A stretch of 64,000 nucleotides of DNA from Bryobacteraceae bacterium (GTDB lineage: Bacteria > Acidobacteriota > Terriglobia > Bryobacterales > Bryobacteraceae), in assembly GCA_025056455.1 (NCBI GenBank), contig JANWVY010000009.1:1-64000 (forward strand), in the 5' to 3' direction. Positions 18,200 through 27,360 of this stretch are shown piece after piece. Below the pieces are notes generated by a model that was not told where the DNA came from, did not search any database, and saw only the letters and a program-made list of their open reading frames with translations. Made by a program: the position numbers and the translations under genes. Within the stretch, counting starts at the first letter, position 1, and each line of letters begins with the position of its first letter.

Positions 18200-19465
18200 T
18201 TGGAAGCTCTTAGCCGCACGATCCTCAACAACGGCATCGCCGTTATCAGTGAGCGCATGCCTCACGTGCGATCCGTGTCAGTAGGAATTTGGGTAAAAGC
18301 AGGGTCGCGCTATGAAAGCGCGCAAGAGAACGGAATTGCCCATTTCATCGAGCACCTGCTGTTTAAAGGCACCCAAAATCGTTCCGCCGAAGCCATTGCG
18401 CGAGAAATCGACTCCATTGGCGGAAATCTCGATGCGTTTACCTCCAAGGAGCTCGTGTGCTTCAACGGTAAGATGCTCGACGAGCACCTTTCCGTGGGCT
18501 TTGACATTCTCGCCGATCTTGTCTTGAATCCGCTGTTTCGTGAAGAAGACATTGAAAAAGAGCGCGGCGTCGTCCTCGAAGAATTGAAGGCGGAGTTTGA
18601 CAATCCAGAATTAATGGTGCACGACATCTTCTCCGAGCACTTCTGGAAGGGTAATCCCCTCGGGCGGCCGATTCTCGGTTCGAATCACACCGTGAAACGG
18701 CTGAACCAGGCGATGATCCGTCAGTATTTCCACAACCATTACACGCCCGCCAACTTCGTCATCAGTGCGGCCGGCAACGTGGATCACGGGCGATTGGTCA
18801 AGCTGGTTGAGGAGCGATTTGGACATCTTCCACCAGGCAAACAAAGCTTGCCCCAACCCGCTAATGAGCCTTCCGCACTCATCCAGATGCGAAGCAAGAA
18901 ATCCCTGGAGCAGACACACGTTTGCCTCGGCGTGCCGTTTATCGAAATGACCCATCCCATGCGCTACGCTGGCTACGTTCTCAATACGCTCTTGGGCGGA
19001 AGTGTCTCGTCGCGCTTGTTTCAGAATGTGCGGGAGAAGCGCGGGCTCGCCTATTCGGTGCTCTCTGAGCAGTATCTCTATCAGGATGCTGGCTGCCTGT
19101 CGGTGTATGCAGGGACGTCGACCGAGGCCGTTCCCGAATTGATTCGCCTCACGTTAGCCGAGTTTCGAGATTTGAAGGAGCGGCCCGTTCCGCCTGACGA
19201 ACTCCGTCGTGCCAAGGACAATCTGAAAGGCTCTTTGATGCTGAGTCTCGAGTCCACCGGTAGCCGCATGTCTCACATTGCCCGTCAACACATCTACTAC
19301 AACCGCTTCGCCACGATGGATGAACTTTTGGAGCAAACCGAAGCAGTCACCGCGCAGCAAATCCGAGAGCTCGCAAACCAGTATTTGGTGGCGGACAAAA
19401 TCGCCCTCACCCTGCTCGGCCCGCTGAACGGTCTACGGATTTCAAGAGAAGATCTGGTCTGTTAG
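18200..19465 (+). CDS. M16 family zinc metallopeptidase (processing-protease-like)
   Basis: 421 residues, the single-domain-pair bacterial form. The inverted zinc motif HxxEH is HFIEH at residues 48-52, and the downstream Glu ligand is in VLEELKAEFDNPE near 125. The second half carries the R/Y pair region (GSVSSRLFQNVREKRGLAYSV) that binds substrate in active M16 subunits. The start is TTG at 18200, since no ATG or GTG lies between the promoter and the conserved start LSRTILNNGI. No clear signal peptide is seen; the homologous PqqL/YmxG-type enzymes are cytosolic or periplasmic. Confidence 0.92.
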   Translation: MEALSRTILNNGIAVISERMPHVRSVSVGIWVKAGSRYESAQENGIAHFIEHLLFKGTQNRSAEAIAREIDSIGGNLDAFTSKELVCFNGKMLDEHLSVGFDILADLVLNPLFREEDIEKERGVVLEELKAEFDNPELMVHDIFSEHFWKGNPLGRPILGSNHTVKRLNQAMIRQYFHNHYTPANFVISAAGNVDHGRLVKLVEERFGHLPPGKQSLPQPANEPSALIQMRSKKSLEQTHVCLGVPFIEMTHPMRYAGYVLNTLLGGSVSSRLFQNVREKRGLAYSVLSEQYLYQDAGCLSVYAGTSTEAVPELIRLTLAEFRDLKERPVPPDELRRAKDNLKGSLMLSLESTGSRMSHIARQHIYYNRFATMDELLEQTEAVTAQQIRELANQYLVADKIALTLLGPLNGLRISREDLVC

Positions 19466-19507
19466 AGTTGTACCGAGATTCGAAGCTTGGGTGCTGGAAG
19501 GTGCGCC

Positions 19508-19957
19508 ATGCGCTTTTGGCCCTATGTGATCACTATTTTGCTACTGGTTTCCGGGTGTGGCCGCAAGGATCCTACTTCCGAACAAGCCCGGCTCGAAAAA
19601 GAGTTCGAACAGACACTCACCGGCGCCCTGCTGAAGGGGAATTTCTCCGCGGGAGAAAAAATCTCTGAGGACAGCTACACGATTCTCAAGGTTTCCCGGC
19701 TTGCTGGCGAGACTTGGCTGATCCACACCAGGATCCAATACGGCAGCCGAGATGTGACCGTACCGGTGCCGGTAACAGTGAAGTGGGCGGGCGACACGCC
19801 GGTGATTACGCTAACCGATGTGGGGATTCCAGGCCTGGGCACGTTCACTGCGCGCGTGCTGATTTACCGGGGCCAGTATGCAGGCACTTGGGCCAATAGC
19901 AAAGGAGCGGGCGGCCAGATGTGGGGTACAGTGCAGCGCGCAAGCTCCCCGCAGTGA
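19508..19957 (+). CDS. Small lipoprotein of unknown function
   Basis: 149 residues from the ATG at 19508, with GGAAGG 6 bases before it. The signal ends in a lipobox VSGC. The mature part, about 130 residues, predicts mostly beta strands (ILKVSRLAGETWLIHTRIQYGSRDVTVPVPVTVKW, split in two by a DVTV turn) and a C-terminal GTFTARVLIYRGQYAGTWANSK segment, similar in style to small Acidobacteria proteins seen as single beta domains. It follows the M16 gene by 42 bases and its stop overlaps the next gene as GTGA. Confidence 0.7.
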   Translation: MRFWPYVITILLLVSGCGRKDPTSEQARLEKEFEQTLTGALLKGNFSAGEKISEDSYTILKVSRLAGETWLIHTRIQYGSRDVTVPVPVTVKWAGDTPVITLTDVGIPGLGTFTARVLIYRGQYAGTWANSKGAGGQMWGTVQRASSPQ

Positions 19958-20802
19958 GGAGCGAGACGGGTACGGTTCTGGCTGGAACTGGCGGGCGCCT
20001 GCAGGCCGCTGTTTCCTTCTTGCTACCGTGTCACAATTGGGACTTGACGGAAACGCAGATCGCTCCGAATCTTTCGGTTGTGCTCGTGCGGCCGCGCAAC
20101 CCGCTGAACATTGGCGCAGCGGCGCGAGCCATGAGCAATTTCGGGTTTTTCGACCTACGGCTGGTGGAGCCTTATGAGGTCGCTTTTCGCGAAGCGCGGT
20201 CGGCCGTCGGCGCCTTACCCCTGCTGCAAGCCGCACAAATCTTTGAGACCGTCGCGGAGGCCGTAGCTGGTTCTCACCTCGTGGTTGGCACCACAAGCGG
20301 CGAGCGCCGCGAACCCGAGCAGCCCCTGCACCGCTTGGAGATGGGAGCAAGCCTGATGCGGGCGCAAGCGGGGAAAATCGCTCTGCTGTTTGGTTCGGAA
20401 AAATACGGGCTTTCCAACGACGATATGAGCCACTGCCATTTCCTGATCCGCATTCCCTCCCGCCCAGAACATTCCTCCATGAATTTGGGTCAGGCCGTCG
20501 CCGTGTGTTTGTACGAGCTCGTGCGCTGCCAGCCAGGAGCGAACTTTGCTGCCAGCAGGCGGGTTCCGGCACCCTCGGAGCACGTCGAAGCCCTTGTTGA
20601 ACACCTTTATGCGGTTCTTCTAGCCTGTGGTTACTATGCCGGCACGAACACCGCAGGCGCACTCCGCCGGTTGCGAAACGTTGTGAAACGGCTAGCCATC
20701 TCCAAGCACGACGCACCGCTGATTCTCGGGATGCTCCGGCAAATTCAGTGGCGGTTGAAACAACAAGAACGGCAAGACGACCATGGCCGGGGTTCTCTCT
20801 GA
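19954..20802 (+). CDS. SpoU/TrmH-family RNA methyltransferase, TrmJ-like
   Basis: About 282 residues from the GTG at 19954, which overlaps the lipoprotein stop (GTGA); GTG at 19921 and TTG at 20044 are alternatives. The conserved core begins at LSVVLVRPRNPLNIGAAARAMSNFGF. The three knot motifs follow: N-x-G-x-x-A-R in that segment, LLFGSEKYGLSNDD in the middle, and IPSRPEHSSMNLGQAVAVCLYEL at the SAM knot. The order and length match TrmJ (tRNA Cm32/Um32), and the C-terminal helical extension (HVEALVEHLYAVLLACGY) fits it. Substrate is not proven. The first ~30 residues look unlike the family. Confidence 0.8.
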   Translation: MRSETGTVLAGTGGRLQAAVSFLLPCHNWDLTETQIAPNLSVVLVRPRNPLNIGAAARAMSNFGFFDLRLVEPYEVAFREARSAVGALPLLQAAQIFETVAEAVAGSHLVVGTTSGERREPEQPLHRLEMGASLMRAQAGKIALLFGSEKYGLSNDDMSHCHFLIRIPSRPEHSSMNLGQAVAVCLYELVRCQPGANFAASRRVPAPSEHVEALVEHLYAVLLACGYYAGTNTAGALRRLRNVVKRLAISKHDAPLILGMLRQIQWRLKQQERQDDHGRGSL

Positions 20803-20839
20803 AGTTCTCCCCCGGCGAACCTCGCGCAAGGGGAACTTC
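20801..20839. terminator. Stem-loop between the convergent stops of the methyltransferase and TonB receptor genes
   Basis: GAAGTTCTCCCC (20801-20812) pairs with GGGGAACTTC (20830-20839), an 11-12 bp stem with a bulged T. It fills exactly the space between the two stop codons. There is no U-tract on either side, so it may stop RNA polymerase inefficiently or protect both 3' ends. Confidence 0.4.
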
Positions 20840-22890
20840 CTAGAACAAAACTTTGAGGACCATCACAACCACCCGCGGTTGGTTGCTTTGAGCGGGATCC
20901 AGTTGTCCGAAGCGCGTATCTTGCACATTGTTCGGCCGGGAGATCAACCGTCCAAAGTGCGCGTAGTCAAAGGCATTCTGAAAGTCGCTGCGGAGCTGAA
21001 TGCGCGCCCGCTCTTTCCAGCGGAACTCCTTATAGGCCGAAATTTCCCAGCTTTGAAGGTAATCGCTACGGACGTCCGGAAAACGCGTGGGAAAATCCCG
21101 CAACGTGAATGGCGCCTGGGCGCGATTGGGAAAAATGGACGTATCAAACCACTTATCAAAAAATGGATTGAATTTGTCGCGTCCTGCGGCCCGGGCTAGT
21201 TCATTTCGCTGCGCCTGGGTAAGCTTGGCGCTGCGAGCCACCAGCGGAGCAGCGTTAGGAAATTCAAGCGGAATCCCAGACCGCCACATGTACTGTGCGT
21301 TGAGGTTCCATCCCCCTACGATGGCATCCAGAAATTTATTCGATGTCGCCAAGAATGGCTTGCCTTTTCCAAACGGAAGCTCGTAGGTCACGACGCCAGC
21401 AAAAGTATGAGGAACATCAAATTCAGCTAAGCGCTGCTCGAGGCCTGTCCGCCGGAGATCTTGCAAGTCGACATTCTGGGCGTTGAGGATCGTAACGCGC
21501 TCCAGGGTTTTGCCCCACGTATAAGCGGCTTGGGCTGCGACCCCATTACGGTAGCGGCGCGTCGCTTTTACTTGCAGAGAGTGGTAGCTTTGACCGCCGA
21601 TCGGCACATTACTGATTGAGACGTTGGCAAAGTGGGGATAGGCAAAGAGAAGCTGTTGACGGGGCACCGTAGGACCATTAAAAGCAGAGCCAGGCAAGAG
21701 CCCGCGCATGGGATTCGGCACCTGCGCATTAAAAAACGCCGGGCGCTCGGCAACCGGCAGGCTGTTAAGCGTTTGCGCGGGAATGAAATTCAGCGGCAGG
21801 GCCACCGGAAGCTTCGAGGTCAAATTTCCAACATAGGAGACGTCCATGATCCATTGCTGGGGCAAGGCGCGCTGAACGCCGAAGCTGAACTGCTGAGAGT
21901 AGGGCAGGGGACGGTCCAGAAATTGCGCGCTGACACCGAGGCCTAGATTCGTAGCAAGGCCTAAAGAATTGCCAATGGGTTGAAGTAAGCCATTCGGAAA
22001 CAGCGAGCGAGGGAAAGGATTGGAAAGCCTGACGGCGGGGGTCAACCCGTTGTCTGTACTTGCGATCAAAACGGTCGGCTGGCTGAACCCAGTATCCGGA
22101 CCCGCTGCATTCTGCCCCATCGTAAACAGGCCGTAGCCGCCCCGGATGACCCACTTTTCTCGAACTTGCCAGGCTAGGCCGACGCGCGGCTGAAAGTTGT
22201 TTAGGTCACGCAAAAAGGCGAACCGCTCCAAACCTCGATTGCCTGCATAGAGCAAGCCTCCGCGCAGCGTCAGACCCTGAACCTGACTGGCGATGGGGCT
22301 GGGTTGATCAAAAGCAAAACCCCGCACCATGCGGTTGAACCGCTCGTAAATGGGAGTCTCGTAATCCCAACGTAAACCTAAGTTAAGCGTCAGCTTCCGC
22401 GCAATCTTCCAGTCATCCTGAAGGAAGAGAACGTAATAGCGATTCTGCAAAGCAGGGTCTGAGTTGCGATCGACAAAACCCGTCGCTGGATGACCCAGCA
22501 AAAAACTAGCAAAGACGTTTCCCGATAACGCATCCGCGCGCTGGGGATCGGCCTGCGTCCAGGCCCTGGTGAAGGAGTAATTCCCGGAAGCCGAGCCCGG
22601 CCGGATGTTGTTCTGGTTATAGAGCCGCAACTCCGAGCCCATTTTCAAATTGTGACGGCCTCGCACCCATTGCAGGTTGGGCTGGATACTATAGGAGTCC
22701 GAAGTTTCGTAGCCCGAAGTCTGGGTTGCTCCTAACGGACTCTGGTTGCGATCGAGGAAGTTGAACCGCGGGAATTGCAGGGAGATGAATTGAGACACCA
22801 ATTCTGAGGGAAATCCCAGCTGCCGCGGATCGAAGCCGCGCCCGAAGGTGTTACCGCTAAAACCTTCATAGCGTGCCAATCCCCCGCCCG
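20840..22890 (-). CDS. TonB-dependent receptor (Oar-like), C-terminal barrel fragment after a frameshift
   Basis: This frame carries the second half of the receptor: beta-barrel strands alternating aromatic and polar residues (FLLGHPATGFVDRNSDPALQ, YYVLFLQDDWKIARKLTLNLGLRWDYETP, ATRRYRNGVAAQAAYTWGKTLE) and the barrel end with Phe as the last residue (VVVMVLKVLF), the signature recognised by the outer-membrane insertion machinery. The open frame runs to 23041, but only the part below about 22890 matches the family. It continues the minus-strand N-terminal piece in the +1 frame, joined at a five-C run on the plus strand (22881-22885). Confidence 0.75.
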
Positions 22891-24344
22891 CGGAGGTTGA
22901 AGACCATGGCTGGGCTGATTGTATAGGTCCAGTCTGCACCCCAATTGCGGGAAATTCGCGTGGAGGGATATTCACTGGAAGGTTCTGCGGCATTCGTGCC
23001 CCACTGCACGCGGGCAAAGTTGTACCACGGAGTCTCCCCATATCGCCCGCTTACCCGGCTTCGCGAGGTGAGATTCCAGTCCAACTTACCCAGCCACTGG
23101 TTGTAGCTATTCTTCGAGCTGTTCACAAAAAGATAATTATTCTGTCCATCGGGACTTTCGCTGACACGGTTGGCCGCTGGATAAAAACTAGCCGCCCGCG
23201 CCGCAACTGGGTCAATGCGGTTCTGGGGAATGATGTTTCCTGCAAACGGCTGGCGAACAAAACTGTTGCCACTCTGCGTTGTGGTGAGCGGATCGTAAAT
23301 GACCACTCTCCGGTTGCTGTTATCCACAAGTTGCGAAAAATCGCCGCGTAGCTCGTTTGCTGTTGGCACCGTCCAAATCTGAGTTTGCGGGTTGCGTTCT
23401 CGCAAAAACTCGGTGGAAACCATGAAAAACATCCGGTTCCGACCATCGAAAAGCCTGGGGAGATAAATCGGTCCATCCACTGTGAAACCGAAGGTATTAT
23501 TCTTAAATTCCGGTTCGCGCACGCCAACCGAATTGCGCGAGTAACCATTGGAGTTCAAATTGTCGTTCTTCAGGAATTCATAAAGCTGCCCGTGAAGAAC
23601 ATTGGTGCCCGTGCGCAGCGTGACACTTGTGACGCCTCCCCCAATACGGCCATACTGGGCATCGTAGGAATTCGTGAGAACGTTGACTTCTTGAATAGCG
23701 TTCAGTGCAGGTGCAAACGAAGCGCTGCGGCTGCCCCGTGTGGAGGTGATGCCGTCAATGAGCGTTTCGTTTTCTCCCGACCGGCCCCCGTTAATTGAAA
23801 CGCCGTTGATGTTGCCGAAAGCATACAGCTCGAAAGCTCCCCAGTAGCGACTCGTCTTGATCACCCCAGGAAGCGTGTACAGGAGCTGATATAAGTTGCG
23901 TCCGCTAGCCGGAATATCTTCTACGAATTTTTTCTCAATGGTGGCCGCGCGGGAGGCCGTTTCGGTCTCTAGGCCGGAGACCTCAGCGGTGACTGTGACG
24001 CTCTCAGCAAGGGCGCCAAGCTCCATTTGGATATCAAGGGCAAGCCGATCAACGGCCGACAGGGCCAGTGCTGTACGCACTGCCTTCTTGAAGCCCGTCT
24101 TCTCCACGGTCAAATTGTATTGACCGGGAGGGAGAAACCGCGTGATGTAACGACCTACCTCGTTTGTCACGGCCTCGTAGGTCACATTGCGTTCCACGCT
24201 GACCACCGTGACTTTCGCTCCGACGACTGGCGAACCCGAGGGATCGGTTACCAGACCGGAAATCGTTGCTCGAAACTCTTGACTATAGAGAAAACCAACG
24301 GACAGCAAACCCGCAACCCACGCCAACCTCAACCGACGATCCAT
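22866..24344 (-). CDS. TonB-dependent receptor (Oar-like), N-terminal fragment ended by a frameshift
   Basis: Residues 1-25 are a signal peptide. A CarboxypepD_reg-like Ig domain follows (ATISGLVTDPSGSPVVGAKV, then GRYITRFLPPGQYNLTVEKTGF), then the plug domain (VTAEVSGLETE, DIPASGRNLYQLLYTLPGV, NGGRSGENETLIDGI) and the first barrel strands. This layout is the Oar/SusC-like class common in Acidobacteria. The frame stops at 22866 just after MVFNLRG, while the family continues as GLARYEGFSG, which is found in the next frame. With the two pieces joined the receptor would be about 1165 residues. Either a real inactivating mutation or a one-base error in a G run. Confidence 0.8.
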   Translation of the reverse strand: MDRRLRLAWVAGLLSVGFLYSQEFRATISGLVTDPSGSPVVGAKVTVVSVERNVTYEAVTNEVGRYITRFLPPGQYNLTVEKTGFKKAVRTALALSAVDRLALDIQMELGALAESVTVTAEVSGLETETASRAATIEKKFVEDIPASGRNLYQLLYTLPGVIKTSRYWGAFELYAFGNINGVSINGGRSGENETLIDGITSTRGSRSASFAPALNAIQEVNVLTNSYDAQYGRIGGGVTSVTLRTGTNVLHGQLYEFLKNDNLNSNGYSRNSVGVREPEFKNNTFGFTVDGPIYLPRLFDGRNRMFFMVSTEFLRERNPQTQIWTVPTANELRGDFSQLVDNSNRRVVIYDPLTTTQSGNSFVRQPFAGNIIPQNRIDPVAARAASFYPAANRVSESPDGQNNYLFVNSSKNSYNQWLGKLDWNLTSRSRVSGRYGETPWYNFARVQWGTNAAEPSSEYPSTRISRNWGADWTYTISPAMVFNLRGRGIGTL

Positions 24345-24459
24345 GGGCGAAATCTTATCAAAGCTGGATTTCGGGGGCGTGACGCGGGCGGAGCGATCCG
24401 ACGACGAAAGGCGCCGCAGCTTTGGTTCGGAGTTGGGGATGGTTCGCCAGCTGTGCTTG

Positions 24460-25674
24460 TCAGTGAATGGTCCGGCTCTTCCGGTTCATGTAATCGAGCA
24501 GCAAATATTCCCCCAGCGTGTAGGGCGTGGTGAAATAGGCTTTGCCCCGACATAATTCGGTGACTTGCTGGACAAACTGCACCAAGTGGTAATCGCTGGC
24601 GAGCATGAACGTATTGATCAAGATGCCCTGGCGCTTACAGCGAGCTACCTCTTCGAGGGTCCGACTCATCACCAACGGGTCCAGTCCAAAAGCGTTGCGG
24701 TACATTCGCCCATCTTCCAGCGTCAGCGCCGAGGGTTTACCATCGGTAATCATGATGATCTGCTTCATGTCTTTGCGCTCCCTCTGGAGCAAACGCTGGG
24801 CCAAAATCAGGCCGTCGCGGGTGTTTGTATACCAAGGGCCGACGTGCACTTGGGCAAGCTCGGCGAGGCGGACTTCTTCCGCCGAGTCATGAAAAAGCAC
24901 CGTACGCAGAGTGTCACCAGGATACTGCGTTCGTATCAAGTGGGCGAGCGCCAGGGCCACTTTCTTCGCAGGCGTAAAGCGGTCCTCGCCGTATAGAATC
25001 ATGCTGTGACTGCAATCGAGCAACAGCACCGTGGCGCAGGAACTTCGATACTCCGCTTGATGCACGTGCAAATCCGCGTAATCCAGTTCTAAGGGCAGCT
25101 TCAATCCTTCCCGCCGGATGGCCGAAAATAAGGTCGTGCTGACGTCGAGATTCATCGTGTCGCCGAATTCGTAGAGCTTGGAAGCCCCACTGGCCTCGAT
25201 GCCCGTGGCCAGATCCCGCGTGTCGTGCGCGCCAAAGCTTGCTTTGCCGAGCGATCCGAGGAGATCCTTAAGCGTCTTATAGCCAAGAAAATCAATGGAC
25301 TTATCAGTGACCTCAAGCGACTGGGCGCGTTCTGCATCTCCAAACGATCCCGGCCCTGGACGGGGTTCGAGATAGCCCTCCTCAATCAGCTGGTTGGCCA
25401 AACGGTCTATGAGTTCATCCCACTGTTCTTGCGACAGCCGCTCCAACCACTGGCGAAGCTGCTCTAACTTTTCCTCATCAAAAAGTCGCTCTTCGTTTAA
25501 AGCTTGCTCGATGGCCCGGCGGAGTTCTGCAAACGACATGCGGCGGCCGGGATTAGGATCATAGGGGTTGTCAAAGCCACTCCGCAAGAAAAAATCCGAA
25601 AGCGCGCGTAACAGATCCTCGGAAGAAATTTGGATGTCTTCCGGCGTGTACTTTGTGTAGCGTACCCAGCGCAT
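24460..25674 (-). CDS. VWA-domain protein (MoxR partner)
   Basis: About 404 residues from the ATG at 25674, which has GGAGGAGG just before it. The N-terminal 150 residues are helical and charged (for example [22 protein letters not shown]). The C-terminal half is a von Willebrand A domain with the MIDAS motif DCSHS (in LLLDCSHSM) and a later ITDGKPSA loop; a third metal-site threonine lies between. Such VWA proteins work with a MoxR-type AAA+ ATPase to insert cofactors or remodel proteins. The neighbouring ATPase gene lies 56 bases upstream in the same direction. Confidence 0.88.
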   Translation of the reverse strand: MRWVRYTKYTPEDIQISSEDLLRALSDFFLRSGFDNPYDPNPGRRMSFAELRRAIEQALNEERLFDEEKLEQLRQWLERLSQEQWDELIDRLANQLIEEGYLEPRPGPGSFGDAERAQSLEVTDKSIDFLGYKTLKDLLGSLGKASFGAHDTRDLATGIEASGASKLYEFGDTMNLDVSTTLFSAIRREGLKLPLELDYADLHVHQAEYRSSCATVLLLDCSHSMILYGEDRFTPAKKVALALAHLIRTQYPGDTLRTVLFHDSAEEVRLAELAQVHVGPWYTNTRDGLILAQRLLQRERKDMKQIIMITDGKPSALTLEDGRMYRNAFGLDPLVMSRTLEEVARCKRQGILINTFMLASDYHLVQFVQQVTELCRGKAYFTTPYTLGEYLLLDYMNRKSRTIH

Positions 25675-25730
25675 GCCTCCTCCTTCAGACCATCTCTCGT
25701 TTTCCAACCGCGGGCGACCAAAAACCTCCG

Positions 25731-27269
25731 TTAGTTGTATTGCCGGCGCTTTCGATCCCTGCGCCTGTTCTCATCCTCCTCCGCTGGTTCGGAAACGACA
25801 CTCCGGCGACGGTCATCGCCGACAAACCCAAGTTCTTCGTGACGGCTGATCCGCCGGTGCGCATAAAGCCCTTCCAGAATAAATTCCGCGGCGGAAACTT
25901 TTTCGGAATCGGTGGCTCCTGGGCCAATGCCCAGGACGGCTGTCTTTTCGAGCAAGCCTTGAACCGCTTGAAGCTCTCCGAGCGCTGACCGGGACGACAG
26001 TTTTGCGTCGAGCTTAAGCGAGCCGCCCAGGTCGAAGTACTGAACAATCTGGTTCATGTTCACGGCTTCAAAATAATTGCTGTAGATCCGGGCCACAGCC
26101 AGGCGGATCAAGTCACGCGCAATCACTTCCGCTCCCCGGAGTTCACCCTCATATTCCAACTCTAGCTTTCCCGTAATTGAGGGTAAGGCATTGTAGACGT
26201 CAGAGACGCGCGCAGCCCCATCTCGCTCGTTGCAGAGGATGGCGCGAGCCTCCGCACTAGAGACCACATTTTCTGTCACTGTGATGGGTAGCCGTTGCGA
26301 TACACCCGAACGTTTGTCAATCTTTTTGTCATCCCGAGCAAGAAAGGCAATCTGTTCAATTACCTCCTGGATGTAAAGAGGCACCGTCACGGACACCGGC
26401 GAGCCTGCGCGGTGGATCCAAGCCTCCTGTTGCGTGATCGCCATGGCGTGATCCAAGGTGAGCGGATAATGGGTGCGAATCTCGCTGCCAATGCGATCTT
26501 TAAGCGGCGTGATGATCTTGCCTCGTGCAGTATAGTCTTCGGGGTTAGCGGTAAAAACCAGCAAAACGTCCAAGGGCAAACGAACCGGATAGCCCTTGAT
26601 CTGGATGTCACCCTCTTGCATGATATTGAACAGCCCGACCTGAATCTTTCCGGCCAAATCAGGCAGCTCATTAATGGCGAAAATGCCACGATTGGCGCGA
26701 GGCAACAGACCGTAATGAATGGTCAGTTCGTCGGAGATGTCCTGGCCACGCCGGGCTGCTTTGATTGGATCAATATCGCCGATCATATCGGCAATGGTGA
26801 CGTCGGGTGTTGCCAGCTTTTCGACGTAACGGTCTTCCGGGGTCATCCAAGCGATCGGCGTGCGTTCGCCGAGTTCCGCCACTAGATCCCGGGCATAGCG
26901 CGAGATGGGACGGTACGGATGATCGCGAATTTCACTTCCAGCAATGTAGGGGGCGAAGGGATCCAGCAGCGAGGTCAACATGCGGATGAGGCGGGTTTTC
27001 GCCTGCCCGCGCAAGCCCAGGAGAATGAAATTATGACGGGCTAGAATGGCGTTCACAATCTGCGGTACGACCGTTTCCTCGTAGCCCACAATGCCCGGAA
27101 ACAGCGGCTCTTTGCGCTGAAGAAGTCCGATCAGGTTCTCCCGCATCTCGTCTTTGACCGTCCGACCGGTCAAGCGCGCTTCAGAATACTTTTCACTACT
27201 CTTTAGCTCGCCGAGAGTGGCGGGCAAGGACTGCTGTACATTTCTCAGGCGTGATGTTGCTTCACTCAT
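25731..27269 (-). CDS. MoxR/magnesium-chelatase-like AAA+ ATPase
   Basis: About 512 residues from ATG at 27269 (GGAG 6 bases upstream; an open frame extends further). Walker A is GLRGQAKT near residue 90, Walker B FAINELPDL near 205, sensor 1 VFTANPED near 240. The sequence around the Walker boxes and the long C-terminal part after about 330 fit the family often labelled magnesium chelatase subunit I-like. Most residues are shared with MoxR ATPases. It is the first gene of a pair with the VWA protein, so a chaperone for an unidentified client is inferred. Confidence 0.9.
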   Translation of the reverse strand: MSEATSRLRNVQQSLPATLGELKSSEKYSEARLTGRTVKDEMRENLIGLLQRKEPLFPGIVGYEETVVPQIVNAILARHNFILLGLRGQAKTRLIRMLTSLLDPFAPYIAGSEIRDHPYRPISRYARDLVAELGERTPIAWMTPEDRYVEKLATPDVTIADMIGDIDPIKAARRGQDISDELTIHYGLLPRANRGIFAINELPDLAGKIQVGLFNIMQEGDIQIKGYPVRLPLDVLLVFTANPEDYTARGKIITPLKDRIGSEIRTHYPLTLDHAMAITQQEAWIHRAGSPVSVTVPLYIQEVIEQIAFLARDDKKIDKRSGVSQRLPITVTENVVSSAEARAILCNERDGAARVSDVYNALPSITGKLELEYEGELRGAEVIARDLIRLAVARIYSNYFEAVNMNQIVQYFDLGGSLKLDAKLSSRSALGELQAVQGLLEKTAVLGIGPGATDSEKVSAAEFILEGLYAHRRISRHEELGFVGDDRRRSVVSEPAEEDENRRRDRKRRQYN

Positions 27270-27360
27270 CGGCATCTCCAGAGACTCGCAACCGAATTTT
27301 AGCAAGCGACCTGCCCTTTGGATGCTGGCGTACTCCTCTCCGCGCTTAAAATACGGGGTG

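Noticed and set aside
19811-20716. 301-residue minus-strand frame opposite the TrmJ-like gene
   Set aside because: Arg-rich composition, complement of a conserved methyltransferase.
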